Positions 47,501 to 60,300 of a stretch of 64,000 nt of DNA are shown here, piece after piece. The notes below the pieces were generated by a model. It worked only from the letters and a program-made list of their open reading frames with translations. It was not told the DNA's origin and did not search any database. Position 1 is the stretch's first letter. The number at the start of each line of letters is the position of its first letter. Source of the stretch: Glossina fuscipes (lineage: Eukaryota > Arthropoda > Insecta > Diptera > Glossinidae); the NCBI RefSeq assembly GCF_014805625.2, contig NW_023998422.1:8974312-9038311 (forward strand). Reading direction: 5' to 3'. The translations under genes and the position numbers were made by a program.

Positions 47501-50500
47501 CGATTCTTTCAAAAAACGAAAAATGGAAAATAAACTTACGTGATGGTATTTTACGAAACACGGTTTTGGCCATAAAATTTTGAAATCTTTGAGCATAAAA
47601 TGATGGACGACAAACCGAAACGGTATCCTTTAAATAAGTCATTCGAATAAGAGAGTTAAGTTCATAACAGCTTTTTTTTAATGATTCCTCCTTACTTACG
47701 CCATCGTGTATAATACTTTTAAAGGTATGTTCCAGTTTCTTTTTTAAACGATACGATTGCAAAATATCTATAATACCAACGAACAATAACAAGCGTTCGC
47801 CTTTTTCGCTACGTGCCGGTATACCACCAGGTCTGTATTTAAAAAAATCACAACATCTTGTTATACTTTTATCGTTTAAGTTTCACGATATCTATCTATT
47901 ACTTACGGCATATCATCTTCGTCGTCTATCGGTTCGCTTTCGGCCTGTATACTTTCCATGGCGGTAGAATGAGCAACCAAACGTTGTCTGTTCGATCTGT
48001 AAGCCATACTAAATTGATTTATTACTTAGTTCATTTTTCAATTTTACAATATCTTTTTCGTCTTCTTCTTCTTCTTTGTCTTACCTATTCCGATTTATAT
48101 TGCTTTGTGTATCGTCTTCATTATTGTCCGAATTTGTTTCATTTGCTTTGGCCACCGTTGGCGTTGTTTCTTCATTGTCCGATTCTTCAGTTTGGTATTG
48201 AATTTTTTGCGGCGGCCTTTGTATCTTTTGTTTCTCTTTTGTAGCCAAATCCAAATTATGTATACCAACTAATAACGAATAGTCCATAATTTTAAACGAT
48301 TCTAAAACTGTGCAATCCCGTTGAATGGTTTTAATTAGGGCTGAATAAGTTTCAGCCTCCAGGAAGATACCATTCGGATGATGCTCCATAAAATCTAGAT
48401 CTTTATATGTTGGCGATTTTTTGGCACGTTCCGCCTTAGAGGCTTTACGTTTAAATGTCGAACCTTTGAGATCATACTTGAGATGCATTTTTACATAAGA
48501 CGGCAGCAAATTATTCATAACAACTAAACGTATATTTTTCCCGTTACTTGATTGCAAGCAATATAAACCAAAAAATTTTGGCAACAAAGTACGCGGATTT
48601 TGATTAAGATTCATATAGTAACTGAAAAGATCATCGAAAGAATTTTAAGTTCATTTAGTCATGAACCTCCATAAAAAACTTGGATAGAAAAATGATCTAT
48701 AATATCTATGTACATATGTTCTTCTTATGATAATGAAGTAAAGAAAACAAGTACAAATATTATAGTGGGCCACGGTGTACCCTACAACGTTTCCCTTAAT
48801 ACAGTTATTCATAAAGCGACCTTCCAAAATGAAACATAATATTGGAAGTGATCGAAAAAGTGGTACGATCTCAATCATTTTCAATGGCATTGGTTGGTCT
48901 GCCAAATTGTTTGCAAATATCTCAAAAATCGCGACCTATAGATTGAATATAAGAATACAAGACGGACAGACGGGTAAACTTAGTTTGATTGAGAAAGTGA
49001 TTCTGACTTAGACAAGTTCTGCCGGGTCTTGTATATATCCACAACCTTGGTATACCCGTGTACCACAAGTGCTGTAGAGTACAGTTGCCTTTAAAAAAAT
49101 TTAAGAAATATTTGACCGTGGATTCCGTTAAAAGTTTACTACCAATTTATTCTTATCGGTACTTCCGCTGTCTCTTCCTGGAGCATACATAGAAAGCTAC
49201 GCGTATATTCCCTTAGCTTATTAGTATTATATTTGTTTAAAATCGCATTTGTCCGGTCCCTGTAACCACGACCGTAATAGATAAAAAATTGCGGTGGCAG
49301 ATATTAAAATAAAATTTGGAAGAACATGGAAAATGTCAGTTAAGTTTTCAAAGGATCGCGCCCTCACTTAACAAAATATCTTACAAAATTCTTATTTTGC
49401 AGACACAAAAATTCCTGTCGGAAGTCAATTCAACTTTCCGATCTGTTTTTTTGAATAAAATTAGGATTTTCTATTAGCTTTCGCGGTCCTCTAAGAAATA
49501 TGACAAAATTTGAGTGAGGTTATGTATCTGTTATGTATCTGTTATAACTCGATTTGTAAATTGCCGCCTTTCATTGCGTGTACTGAACGCAACTCTGTAT
49601 GACAATTAGTAACAATACTGTGGTTGTTTGTTTGGTTTTTCTGATTTTTATATTTATTTTATTGTTTTTTTTTTTTTTTTTTGCTTAGCGAAGACATTTT
49701 TAGCACAACACCAAACCTAGAAAAATGTAGGTTATCTTGTTGGGCTTTGGTTGAAATTGTAAGTCCTAACAGCTTTTATGTACGTTACTAATCTTACTTT
49801 ATACTCTTATTGCATATTTACCCCGGCAGCAATTTTTGCAGAAATTCTCCTTCTTTATGTTGTACGGTTTTGATTATAAACTCATCATCGTCCGTTAAAT
49901 AAAATATTGAACCAGAAGCCCCTGGATTGGAAAGTTCGCGTAACGGAGAAGAACACATTGACATCTAAAAATGAAGAAGAAATATTAATAGTAAAAAACA
50001 TAGGAGGAAATGATTTTCGACTATGGCCGAATCTTCTATACCCATCTCTCTACACTTTTTTTCTTCGAAGGTTCGAAGAAAAAAAACAAAAAAATGTAAT
50101 TTCGATATTTTTGAACCCTTTGCATGGCTATTTTTATTACGTATCGACATCGTGTATCTTACAATAACTTTCTAATGCCTTTGAGCATTATGTTATTGAA
50201 AATCATTAAATGATTTTTTTTTTACTTCAAATACTAAATGTATTATATTCTGAATACTTAATTTCTGTTTCAACGGGATATCTTTTTATGATACTTTTAA
50301 AGTACTTAAATAGTTAGTGATAACTAAAAAAACGTTAAGACTTAATATTGCCGGGACATGGTCATTCCATATCCCACTCTCATATAGGTGCAAGTAGGAC
50401 TATCCAAAGAGTATGCGTGGAAATATTTATCTTGAGTGAAAAAAACCCGAAGAGGGAAGTTGTTCTCGGTTCACTTTGTGTTATACGTGTGCTTTCCGAC

Positions 50501-52241
50501 CGATTGGATATATTTTCAATGCTAGCCGATGGACAACAATGTCTAGTGTTTTTGCAAAATTTTGGAATCGATATCCTAAATTTTGTGACTGAGGAGAAGT
50601 TAGTCACAAACATTACACAGACGAGCATCTGCATACATAGATTGGCAGGCAGACTGACACAAAGACGATCAGATAGACGGCCAGAGAGACAGATAGGTGA
50701 GACATTTTTTCACTTGTCATTCAAATTTTTCGAGACGTTTGTAGCGTTTCAATTTATGATCAGATAGCGCCTGAGACCTGCGTCAAGGTATAAACGGCGA
50801 CGCGCAATACCCTGTCTGTCCGGATGTTCGCATGTTCGAGAAACACGTTTTCCAAATCTCTGGGAATAGAAATTGCGCCAGCTAACCTGCTAGCGGTAAT
50901 GTTAATGGGCATCGTAAAAAGGATGGAAGAAATGCGACGGATTTGTGCAAGACATGCCTCGACTTAAAGCCACACGAACGCGACATCCGAAACCATAATC
51001 TCAAGCAAGGACGGGAAGGAAGGATTATAGAGTGAGGATCCTGGAGGTAATGTGAAAGCGGTTCCGGAATGGCAATGGCCCCATTGTAGGGCAGCGCGCT
51101 GCCACTACGCCCTTATAAAAAAGCACATTGAGAGACAGTTATACTGAAATCGCATTAGAATTTACTAGTATAGAACGCCTCTGAAGCTACCTTTAGACAA
51201 AATAGCAACATACACCTCAATTACCGATAGGCGCCTTCGGTATATATATATATTCAACTTGGACAGACGATTTTTATGCTCATTGATAGGCTGCATTGAA
51301 ATGACTGAAATCTTCAACGTTCTCTTCAGGTGATAGCTCTTTTTGCACTCAAGAGATGAACATGAACAAATCTATTGCACTATCTACGTTACTTTTACAT
51401 ATATGGACTTTACAATGTATCCAAGACGTATGTTCATGCCTCTCAGTTCCTGTTTAAGAAATAAGATGTGCTCTTTGCGGAATAGGAAGAATTTTAAGTT
51501 GCAAGTTTCAAGTATGTGTACTAACTAATCTTACTTATCCAATTTTGGGCTAAACTTTATGAAAATAAAAAAACCGTCTAAAACACTACAGTAGGACACG
51601 GCCCCACTTCACCAACTATAGCTATTGAGATAACGACTGTTCAAAATATGTCCTTACATTGGAAGCGATCGAAAAAAGCGTCCGGTCCGAATGATTTCCA
51701 AAGCGTTTGTCCTTGGGCCAAAACATGTCTGCTTACCAAATTGTGATCGAAAGGTTGACTACCAGAAAACAAGGTAAACAAACGAATAGACGGACAGACG
51801 GGAAGACGGACCCGCAGATGGATTGACAGATAGACAGACAAGTGTAGATCGATCCGGAAAGTGAAGCTGAGTCGATGGGTGTAATAAAAGATAGGTCCAT
51901 GCCAAGTTCTTCGGAGATTTGCATACATCCGCATTTAATCTATCCTTGTGTCGCAAATTGTGCAGGGCATAAATGCAAGGTTTTTAAGTAAGTTAAGTCG
52001 TCTTATGCTTACCATAAAATCATCCGGTTGTATGCCGAAAAGATCTCTAAAGTAACGAAATGCAATTGGTGCATATATCTTATATCTGAATTCGCTATAA
52101 TGGTGGGCAGGCGTAAGGCTAGAACCCTCAGGAGGAAATGTTATACTTTCCACTTCCCAAAAGTCCATCATGAGTAAATCACGTTTCGGTTTCGAAGCTA
52201 AGCTACCAACCTTTGAATATGAAAAAAAAAATTTATATATG

Positions 52242-52275
<34 letters not shown>

Positions 52276-53170
52276 CATAATGAAGTGAAGATCTAATGAT
52301 ATATATACCGTATGTTGTATCCCTAATTGTATGGAGCCCATTATTTGAGAGGTTTGTATTTTCTTATACGTTATTTCGCCTCCTTCGCCCACTCGCCTAT
52401 GACCTATTTTTCTTTCTTTATCGGCTTTATTACGCCGTTGTCCTTGAGCCTAGAACAAGGCAAGATGATCATTAAAAGACTACATTCATAGTTGAAAGTT
52501 CCACTTACCTCAGACAATGAGGAATCCATGGCATCTACAGTCGGTTAAGGACAAAAAAAAAGCGATAGTTTATTATAAACTTGTAGTTATTTTTTGCTTA
52601 TGTTAAATACAAATGATAATCTTTAATAATTCAAAGAACATTACTTAAAAAAAAAAAACAAAAGCGTAAATAAATAAAAAAACGATAAACAAAATTTTTT
52701 TTTTTTTTTTAAGGAATTGAGCTGCTTTTGTTATCCTCTTTCCTTACTATCTTTTACTCTTATGTTAATATTTGTTTCGAAATACTCTCCGCTTTGCAAA
52801 ATAATTTTTTTTGTCTCTAACTCTCCCTCGCCATGTGTTTCTCTCTCGCTCTCTTTTCCTGGTTAATTTCCAATAAGAGTTATGCATTGAATCTGTCAGT
52901 TCAACTATTCATTGATTTTTCAGTTCATTCAATCAAAAGTTACTTTTGCTCTTTTCTTTATCTTTTTATTTATTTTTTTTCTTTTATTTATTTATTTTTT
53001 TTAATTCATTATAATTAAACAGAAGAGATGAAAATACAAGGAAATTTTTTTGTAAATTAAATTTTTAAGTATTAACCTTCTCTTGTTTGACTTAGATTAT
53101 CAGTATTTTTTATATTTGATGTGGATGATATATCCGGATCTATATTACTAATCGTATCACCCGAGGCCAT
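44396..53170 (-). CDS. PIP5K59B: Phosphatidylinositol 4-phosphate 5-kinase type I
   Basis: Makes PI(4,5)P2 at the plasma membrane. Thirteen phase-matched minus-strand exons: 53077-53170, 52509-52534, 52309-52449, 52013-52210, 49822-49964, 48085-48621, 47907-47996, 47700-47832, 47540-47627, 46710-46790, 45004-45274, 44659-44831, 44396-44514; product 697 aa. The kinase domain covers about residues 75-490: [40 protein letters not shown], the ATP-binding Lys of EFIIKT (185), the DLKGST glycine/phosphate-binding segment, and MDYSLL (313-318). The activation loop ends [11 protein letters not shown], the basic type-I pattern. An insert between catalytic halves is acidic (EESDNEE). The tail has a run of eight Gln (TTG repeats on the plus strand) and [20 protein letters not shown]. 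The paralogue sktl is the alternative name. Introns carry several family A/B repeats. Confidence 0.92.
44560..44600. repeat. (GA)n microsatellite
   Basis: About 40 bp of AG repeats in the last PIP 5-kinase intron. A second, shorter GA run lies at 45368-45394. Confidence 0.95.
45421..46643 (-). CDS. PIP5K59B: Alternative last coding exon of the PIP 5-kinase
   Basis: Follows exon 46710-46790 across a 66-bp intron (donor GTAAGTG at 46709, acceptor AATCCAG before 46643). Its phase equals that of exon 45004-45274, so splicing to either keeps the frame. It encodes 407 codons ending in TAA at 45421, for a 917-aa isoform instead of 697. The segment is Pro/Ser-rich and disordered-looking with SH3-ligand-like [10 protein letters not shown] and [11 protein letters not shown], a basic helical part ([20 protein letters not shown]) and an acidic patch. 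The open frame is unbroken over 1.2 kb in AT-rich DNA, with GC-richer codon use, so it is surely coding. That it is alternative rather than constitutive is inference. Confidence 0.85.
48755..49085 (+). repeat. Dispersed repeat family A copy in PIP 5-kinase intron
   Basis: Motif order: GTGGGCCACGGTGTACCCTA, ATTGGAAGTGATCGAAAAAG, TGGTACGATCTCAATCATTT, TATCTCAAAAATCGCGACCT, GACGGACAGACGGG, GAGAAAGTGATTCTGACTTA and a GTACCACAAGTGCTGTAGAG end. Confidence 0.8.
49320..49780. repeat. Dispersed repeat family B, copy 2
   Basis: Counterpart of 37740-38260: GTTATAACTCGATTTG near 49543, CTTTCATTGCGTGTACTG near 49568, a T-rich run ending AGCGAAGACATTTTTAGC, and ATCTTGTTGGGCTTTG. Confidence 0.6.
50345..51120. 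repeat. Probable mixed repeat/retroelement remnant in PIP 5-kinase intron
   Basis: 50345-50720 resembles a diverged family A unit with a GACGGCCAGAGAGACAGATA core. 50800-51120 is GC-richer and unlike its AT-rich flanks; a plus frame reads [20 protein letters not shown], which looks protein-coding, but I could not assign it. Confidence 0.35.
51585..51975 (+). repeat. Dispersed repeat family A copy in PIP 5-kinase intron
   Basis: Motif order: CACTACAGTAGGACACGGCC, CATTGGAAGCGATCGAAAAA, TTGTCCTTGGGCCAAAACAT, AGACGGACAGACGGG with following GACAGATAGACAGAC, GAGTCGATGGGTGTAATAAA and a CTTGTGTCGCAAATTGTGCA end. Confidence 0.8.
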
Positions 53171-53250
53171 TTTTCATTTGTTTTAATTTTGTTAATGTTG
53201 TGCTGCTTCCGCTTTCAATTCCAATCACTTTGCATATTCTATTTCGGGTA

Positions 53251-53281
<31 letters not shown>

Positions 53282-54099
53282 ATAATTTTCCAATTTATTA
53301 CGATGTTCGCAACCAATAAAAAAAAAAAAATTAAGCTGAACTCTTTTAGGTTACAATCCTTCTTTTGCTTAAGCCTCTATGTGTGGTATGTGTGCCCGTG
53401 CGTGTTATGTATATATATGTGAAGATGTGAGAATGTGCTTTTTTGTAATTGATCTGCGTTACTTGCTCATGACTTATTGAATTTGTTATAAATTATTTTA
53501 TTATTATCATTATTACGTTTATCGTTGTTCATTTCTATTTTTACACTGATTTATTATTTTATTAAATTTTTTAAACTTTCTAATTAATTAAATAATTTAT
53601 TATTTGATTTCTATTGCTTCTAGTTTTTGGTTGATTACTTAATCACACACGATTCGTTCAAAGTTTTTTTTTTTTCAACCACTCATCGCGAATATATCTT
53701 TTGCTTTTTTTTTTCTTTTTTTTTTTAAACGGAATGCAAGTAAAATGAAGCACCTATAAATTCCGAAAAGCCTTGAATCTTGTCTTCTAGTGATTTTCCT
53801 ACTACTGTCAGTCAATGCATACTTGAAGGCGAAATAAATGAGAAATTCTTTTCATTGAGTCGCGTGCTATTCCAATAGAGTAACAGCAAGAGTAGTAAGA
53901 GTTGCATTAAATCGGAGCATTCACCTATAACGGTAATGTCAGAGTTGCCAGAGAGTAACAATTTTTACATTGGTAATGCTTTCCATTCAACAGCATTAAC
54001 AGATTTTTCATAACAAATCTATGTAAAGGACACAGTGTGAACAATGTGTAAGGAAATAATATTTCTATGCGAACGATTGAATAAAAAATAAACAAAAAC

Positions 54100-54305
54100 A
54101 TTATAGTAGGCAACGGTCTAGATTTAGATACCCTGCAGCTATTCAATTTGCACAATCACTCATATTAAGATTTTTCAAGATAAATTGTGATATGGATAGT
54201 GGTCGAAAAGATGGCCCGATCTGAACTATTTTTACTAACTTCAGTTGTTGGGTCAAACCATACCAACGTGCCAAAGTTTGGGTAACGACTTACAAGTGAA
54301 ACTTC
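54100..54305 (+). repeat. Partial dispersed repeat family A copy
   Basis: ATTATAGTAGGCAACGGTCT, ATGGATAGTGGTCGAAAAGA, TGGCCCGATCTGAACTATTT and GTTGTTGGGTCAAACCATAC; it ends before the GACGGA core. Confidence 0.7.
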
Positions 54306-56029
54306 CTTCATTAAATTTCTCACCGTTGTCTTCTTTTCTACCTCAATTATTCTGGCGTTCTTTCCAGCCCGGCTTCGATCAGCATGCCTTCAATGTCAGC
54401 GGTAAAGAGCATGCCGTTTGAATGTTGGCGATTTTCATAATAGGTTTCTATCGTAAATATTACACATATCCTTGGTGGCAGTGATATTGCAGAATAAAAT
54501 GAAATTATTCAGAATTTTGACACATTTTCAGAGTAGTATTACTCTCGACTGAATTAATAAACGTCCCAATTGGTTTTTACCCGTGTATAGACTTACTGCA
54601 TCTTTCACACACGTCCAAGTGGCCAAGAGTTCTTTTCTTTACCTAATAATTATATTTTCATTAGACTTGAGAACATCTTACAATTTGCGGTACAAGCATA
54701 AAGCCATATATATTATATATATAGTTTTATATAGTATACGTCATAGGTCATCTTAACTAAAACTGTTTTTTGTTAATTGGAAACGAATAACTTATGCCAT
54801 TTATTTGACTTTAGAACTTTTGTAACTTAGTATGAAAATGAAAATTCAAAGTTAACCGCTAAGCTAACAGAATTATTTCGCTGATTCTGATAATCAAAGT
54901 TTTGAGATCGCTATCGAAATCGTAATTGAAAAAAAAGCGCATGAAGAGAGACTTAGCGCACGATAATCACGAATGTGTATACATCGCTGAGACTGCCTGT
55001 TACATCAAGTCCACTTACTTATTTCTTAGTAGATCACAAATGTCGATCTCATACCTGAAACTCGGCGAATATAAACTTTAATAAAATTTAAAAATTACGA
55101 TTCTCATGCATAATCTATCTGTCACCATACATGTAGCACCTAAACAGTTGGAAGAATCTCGAAAAAGATAGCCTTAAGCGGAGATATATTTTCATGAACT
55201 TGCACTTCCACGATTGGGAAAAAATTCAAGTTTAAACTTGAAGTTTAAACTTGAGCAAGTTGTTTCTTAAGTTTTCTCATGTCACTTTTGTTAGTTAAAG
55301 CTTAAATGACAAGGTAAAGAAAATTAACGGTTTTCTACATTATGGCATACGCTTCTAACTTTAATTTTCCCTTAAAATATTTCAGATTTGAAATGAAGTT
55401 AAATTATGCAAAGGATTTATACGCCAGCAGGATTTATATATAAAATAAGGTAGAATAACTTATGAAGTGTTGCCAGATTAAAATTATACAAGTAAGAAAA
55501 TTATATTCAGCCGTGATCGAATCTCATATACCTATCTTCGTGATCCTAAAAAATAAATTTTCATACTTTATAATATTGTGTGGGTACGGCTGCTTTTCTC
55601 TATTTTTAAAATAAAAGTGAAAATTTATATAGTGTATGTGTTGTACTTTGTGAGTAATGAACAAAAAACACAGAAAATAAAGGTGTTCACGGTTTGCTTT
55701 GCATAGACGTGTGGGAGATATCTCCATTTTTGGGAATAAAAGAATGTTTACTACTGACCCGAAACAGTTGCGCAGACGAACAGATGGGCAGATGATTGGA
55801 CGGGCATGCTTAAGCGAATTCGAAATTAGAGACAGGCCAGAAGTTTATATATTTTATGGTATTTTTGAGTCTTGTTTCTGTGCGATATAAAAGTTCGGAA
55901 AAAAAATTATACTATGACACAGTATAAAATTACGCAGGGATGATCAATTTTTTCCATTTTGGCCCCCATAGAACATTAAGTCAAATTTTTGTAAATTTAT
56001 ATGGTGTAGTTTATTTTTTTGAAAAACAT

Positions 56030-56330
56030 AGGTATCGTCATCTTACACAGCACTGTAGGCGTGCCCTTCGACCTATTTGGGCCATTTTCAAGAACCTCCA
56101 ATGTTTCCGCCAATTTTGAAATCGATAGCTTCATTGGTGCGATCAGGAGAATGCTTACAAAAGGCATTACCCAGACGGACAGACGGACAGACCGACAGAG
56201 GGGCATCCTTAAATCGATTCAGAAAAATGATTCTGTAGCTGGGTCTATCTTAAGATCTTTTGGGTGTTACATACGTGCGTACAACCTTAATATATTTGGT
56301 ATCACAAGTGGGGTAGGATAAAAAGACGGT
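56030..56330 (+). repeat. Dispersed repeat family A copy
   Basis: ACACAGCACTGTAGGCGTGC, CAGACGGACAGACGGACAGA, AATCGATTCAGAAAAATGAT, and TATCACAAGTGGGGTAGGAT at the end. A related, more diverged segment with GCAGACGAACAGATGGGCAG lies at 55690-55840. Confidence 0.7.
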
Positions 56331-57329
56331 CTACCATACTAAGTGTTGAACCGAGTGCGTCGACTTGATAGTTGCACTTCCGAACTGTTTAGTTAAGCGA
56401 TAGTCTGATGTGCTTGAAACAGGGGCATGAACTAAGGCATTTTGCAATCGCAGTGACCAATCTACCTGATTATCGGCCATAGGATTACTCAAGTCCGGTG
56501 ATGAATGATGACATATGAAGAAAAATGCATTCTGGGATTTCATTCCTAACGCAAGGTTTGCGAGTCTGCCTTAACCTTCAAGTTAAGTTCGTGAAGCTAC
56601 CTCAGCAAAACTATCACTCATTAAAAGGCTGAGCATCTACTAATTATTGCTCGTGCACAAGCTACGCTATGCGTCAAGTGTGGCGACTTCAAAGCTTTAA
56701 TATTAGCGTACATTTACTTTGCTACTGTCACTGTCATCAAATGTCACTGAATACAATTGGCATCTATGCCTTCTTCAAAAGACACCGCGCTACTACGCTG
56801 ACCTATTGAGGTCATGAAACATTATCAAGTCGCTACCGGACTTAATTAAACGAATTCATGCCTAGCGTGCGTTAATTGTTGTACCTTTGGATGAAAACAA
56901 GTTCAAAGTATCTTACTGTTGGTTTATCTTTTTTTAACATTTAGTTATCATTTCGTTTATGTGTTTGTGTGTTGGTGTGTGTATTTCTTTTTCTTCTTTT
57001 CTTTTTTTTATTAAAGCATATATCTAAATACACATACAAACTAAATATAATCAACTTTTAGTACAGATTTTCATAAGGTTTAGTTTTTTTCTTTTTTTTT
57101 TTTTTTTTGTTCTTCTTTTTTATTTTCTTACATTTACATGCATTTACAAAATAAGCACTTCGTTTAAAAATACCGTAAAATTTATTTTACGCTTTTCTTT
57201 GTTTTCGTTTTTTTTTTTTTTTTTTTTTGGGGAGGGGGTTTTCTGATTTTGGTTTTTTTCTCTTTTCATTAAAATTCTAAATAGAAATATCCTATACGAA
57301 CACAAATATATTTTATTTATTTGATCAAA

Positions 57330-60300
57330 CTAACTGCTTAAAGCTAAGGATGCGATCGACATTACTACAGCGACAGTTGTCCACTTACGTTGTATATTTG
57401 TTGCTTTATCTGAAAAACATGAGAGAAAATTATTCATTAGAAAAGGAAAAAGAAAACTATATTAAGTAATACTCGTGAACCTTTCGAACAAACATATTTG
57501 CTTATACATATATTACTCATCACCTCAAGTAAATGTAATTACAATGGAAAGGTATTTGTATAATTATTGGGGCATTAATGAGGCACTAAGAGAACAATTT
57601 CTTACACTTAACCCTCAGAGCAAGGCTGTCAAACTCAAGATTTAAGAGAGGACCAAAATAAAAATTTTTGAGCTTAAATGGATTGCAAAAGAACTTCAAT
57701 GAGGGCTACGTAAAACAAAGAAGATCTTATATACTCTTCCTAACGCTAGGCATCACTCTTCTGTTACTACCATTCCTATTTTCAAAGATTTGAAAATTTT
57801 TTAATCAACATTGATTGTTTTTTTTTCTTGAACATCAACACATAACAACTGCAAGAAATTTGATCTTAAATGAAATTGTATCCGCGCGCAGATTCATTAC
57901 GTATGTGAGAGAACTATGCAAAACTCGTATGTAATATCGTATATACTCGTCGTATAAGTTTTGTTAACATTCGCGGTTGGTTACATGTGTTTCGCGGGCC
58001 GGCAGTTTGACTCCCCAGTTTCTGACGTTCTTTGCAAATATTTGTGCCAAACAGTTAAATTGATATTAAGATTTAGGTATTGCTGCCAAAAAGAAGGAGT
58101 GCATACAAACGTTCGCTTTCTTAACACAACAAATGCATGCACTATGTATGCACGTAAGCTGTAGACATATGTTCAAAATTTGTGTTTTCTATTTAAATTT
58201 TTGCGACCGCTACAATAAGCGGACAGATGGAACGACATCGTTAAATTGATGCTAAGAATCTTTGGCTAATTAAAAACATAGCTTCTGCAATGGATGAACG
58301 CACAGACCGACATTTTTAAATCGATTTAATATTAAAGTTTAAAGAAATAATTTGACAAAAGTTAAAGGGGTTTCTAATCCGATTATGTAAACTTCAAGTG
58401 CTGCGTAATTTTGGAACAGCATTATCAAACCATACGTGTATGCATTACAAACAACGAATATATTTTTTAAGTTTTAAAATTCTGTTTCAAATTTTTGCAT
58501 TTGCAAGAACTCTCTCTCTCTCTCTCTCTCACAACAGATGGACAGACAGACGGGCATGACCGGTTGATGTGACTATTTAGGGAGCCAACTAAACAAATAC
58601 CTTTAATTTTTCGTGAAATGTAGCTTACGATATGGATGGACGGACAGGTCGAGGTATATGTTAGCAAGGGACTCCACATTTTAACCGAATTAATAATGAC
58701 AATTTTGTAGCGGCCCGCTGCTGAGGTAATGAGTATAAAAAGTCGTAAATTTAAAATTTTTACGCTTGAGGATCTTAACATTCACTGTATTAGGGAATAT
58801 CTTACCTCTACTTACCATAGAAAATAGTTTCCCGTCTTTTGGTATAGTTAGTACCGTGTAGGTAAAATGCACATGTTATCGGTGTAGGTGATTCCAATTT
58901 CTCTTTAGGTATACGCGTTCTAACGGTCATGCTATATAAGCCACTCGAATTCTGATCCATTTGCGTTAGGACTGAGTCTAGTATTTTTGTATCAAATCTG
59001 CTAATTTTGAATAAAATAAAATATTATATTAAAGTATTATCATAAAAAGAAATATATTTCTTTTTATATTTTGTATTAAGAATATTTTTGACTTTAGCTT
59101 GCTTACATGACGGATAGCACAGGTTGTGGATATACATTTTGCACAGCACACATTACTTCAACATTTTCATGTTCGCCATCCAATTTAGTTTCCAGTAAAA
59201 AATCCGATTCCGGAACTTGAAAAAATTAAAGAAAATAATTTTAACGAAATAATCCAACAAATTGAGAGCTTGTAGCGGATATTGGGTTGGCGGGGTATCA
59301 AAGATTTTTTTTTCCTCTTGCTAATAAAGGCGGGGGGTTATCCGAAATTGCTTAAATAAGTTTAAGCGAAAAAGACCAGGTCCGTTTTTGAGCAAGCGTA
59401 AAGTAATTTCTCATCAGAGGCTATAGAATTTTTGTATCAATTCTTGAGTACTTGCGTCTGCTAAGAAAAATATTCTTTATTCCATAATATATGTATGTAT
59501 ATTGTATGTTCTTTGTGAGAGCGTAAATTAATTTTACAAAATTTCTTTTCTGATTACGCGCTAGACTAATAAAGGAATAAAATAATCATAGGATAGCCAG
59601 TCTAACACTACCGCAATATATGATAATCAAACAATTTTGGAGGTTGTTGTCGGAAAAACACATTTTGAATAGCATCCAAGTTAATATACAAGATCGTCCT
59701 TGACGATCCAATACGACTTAATACGATTTCAACTGACGTCCGACTTCAACTTCGTTCAACTGTTGTCCGGACTTCATGTGTGAGCAGCAGCTGTCGTCAA
59801 CAGAACATTCTACAACAAGTTCACACACAAAAAATTGAAAACTCTTTAGTCAAGTATACCACTACACCATTTCGGTTAACATAGCACGGCTTTATATGAA
59901 TTGAATTGAACTTGAATTGAAATTAAATTATAATTGAAATGATATTGAATTCAAGTTGAATTGAAAATAATCCTTGATTCACCTTGAAGCCCTTCAGCTA
60001 TATGGTATACCTCGGTATCGACGCTCGCCCGTTCTCAGTCACATGGCAGCCTGTTAAAGAACTTTGGCAGGTACGGACGACAGGTGAAGAGGGTGCAGAT
60101 AATATTTCAGTGATATCTTCTTTACTTCATTTCGATTCTTCTAAATTCTTAGCTACCGATAGCGAAGTTACACGTGAATAAAGTGCATTTTTCATTCGGT
60201 TAGATGAACGAACGGACAAGATGATAGAACTAATTCGTTTTAGAAAACTTCGTTTAGCCAAAAATTGATATATTATGTTCTTCAAAATCATCCTGGACTT

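Larger units (their letters stand above)
53171..57329. other. Interval between PIP 5-kinase and the Ig gene, repeat-rich
   Basis: Long T tracts (53250-53278, 57095-57110, 57210-57230) and several family A relatives. No gene was seen. The 5' UTR exons and promoter of the PIP 5-kinase should be here, but I cannot place them. Confidence 0.45.

Noticed and set aside
51641..51956. Several minus-strand open frames with Cys/Pro/Ser repeats
   Set aside because: They are antisense readings of a GACGGACAGACGGA-core repeat copy.
56019..56321. 100-codon plus-strand open frame with TDRRTDRQ
   Set aside because: It runs entirely within a family A repeat copy.
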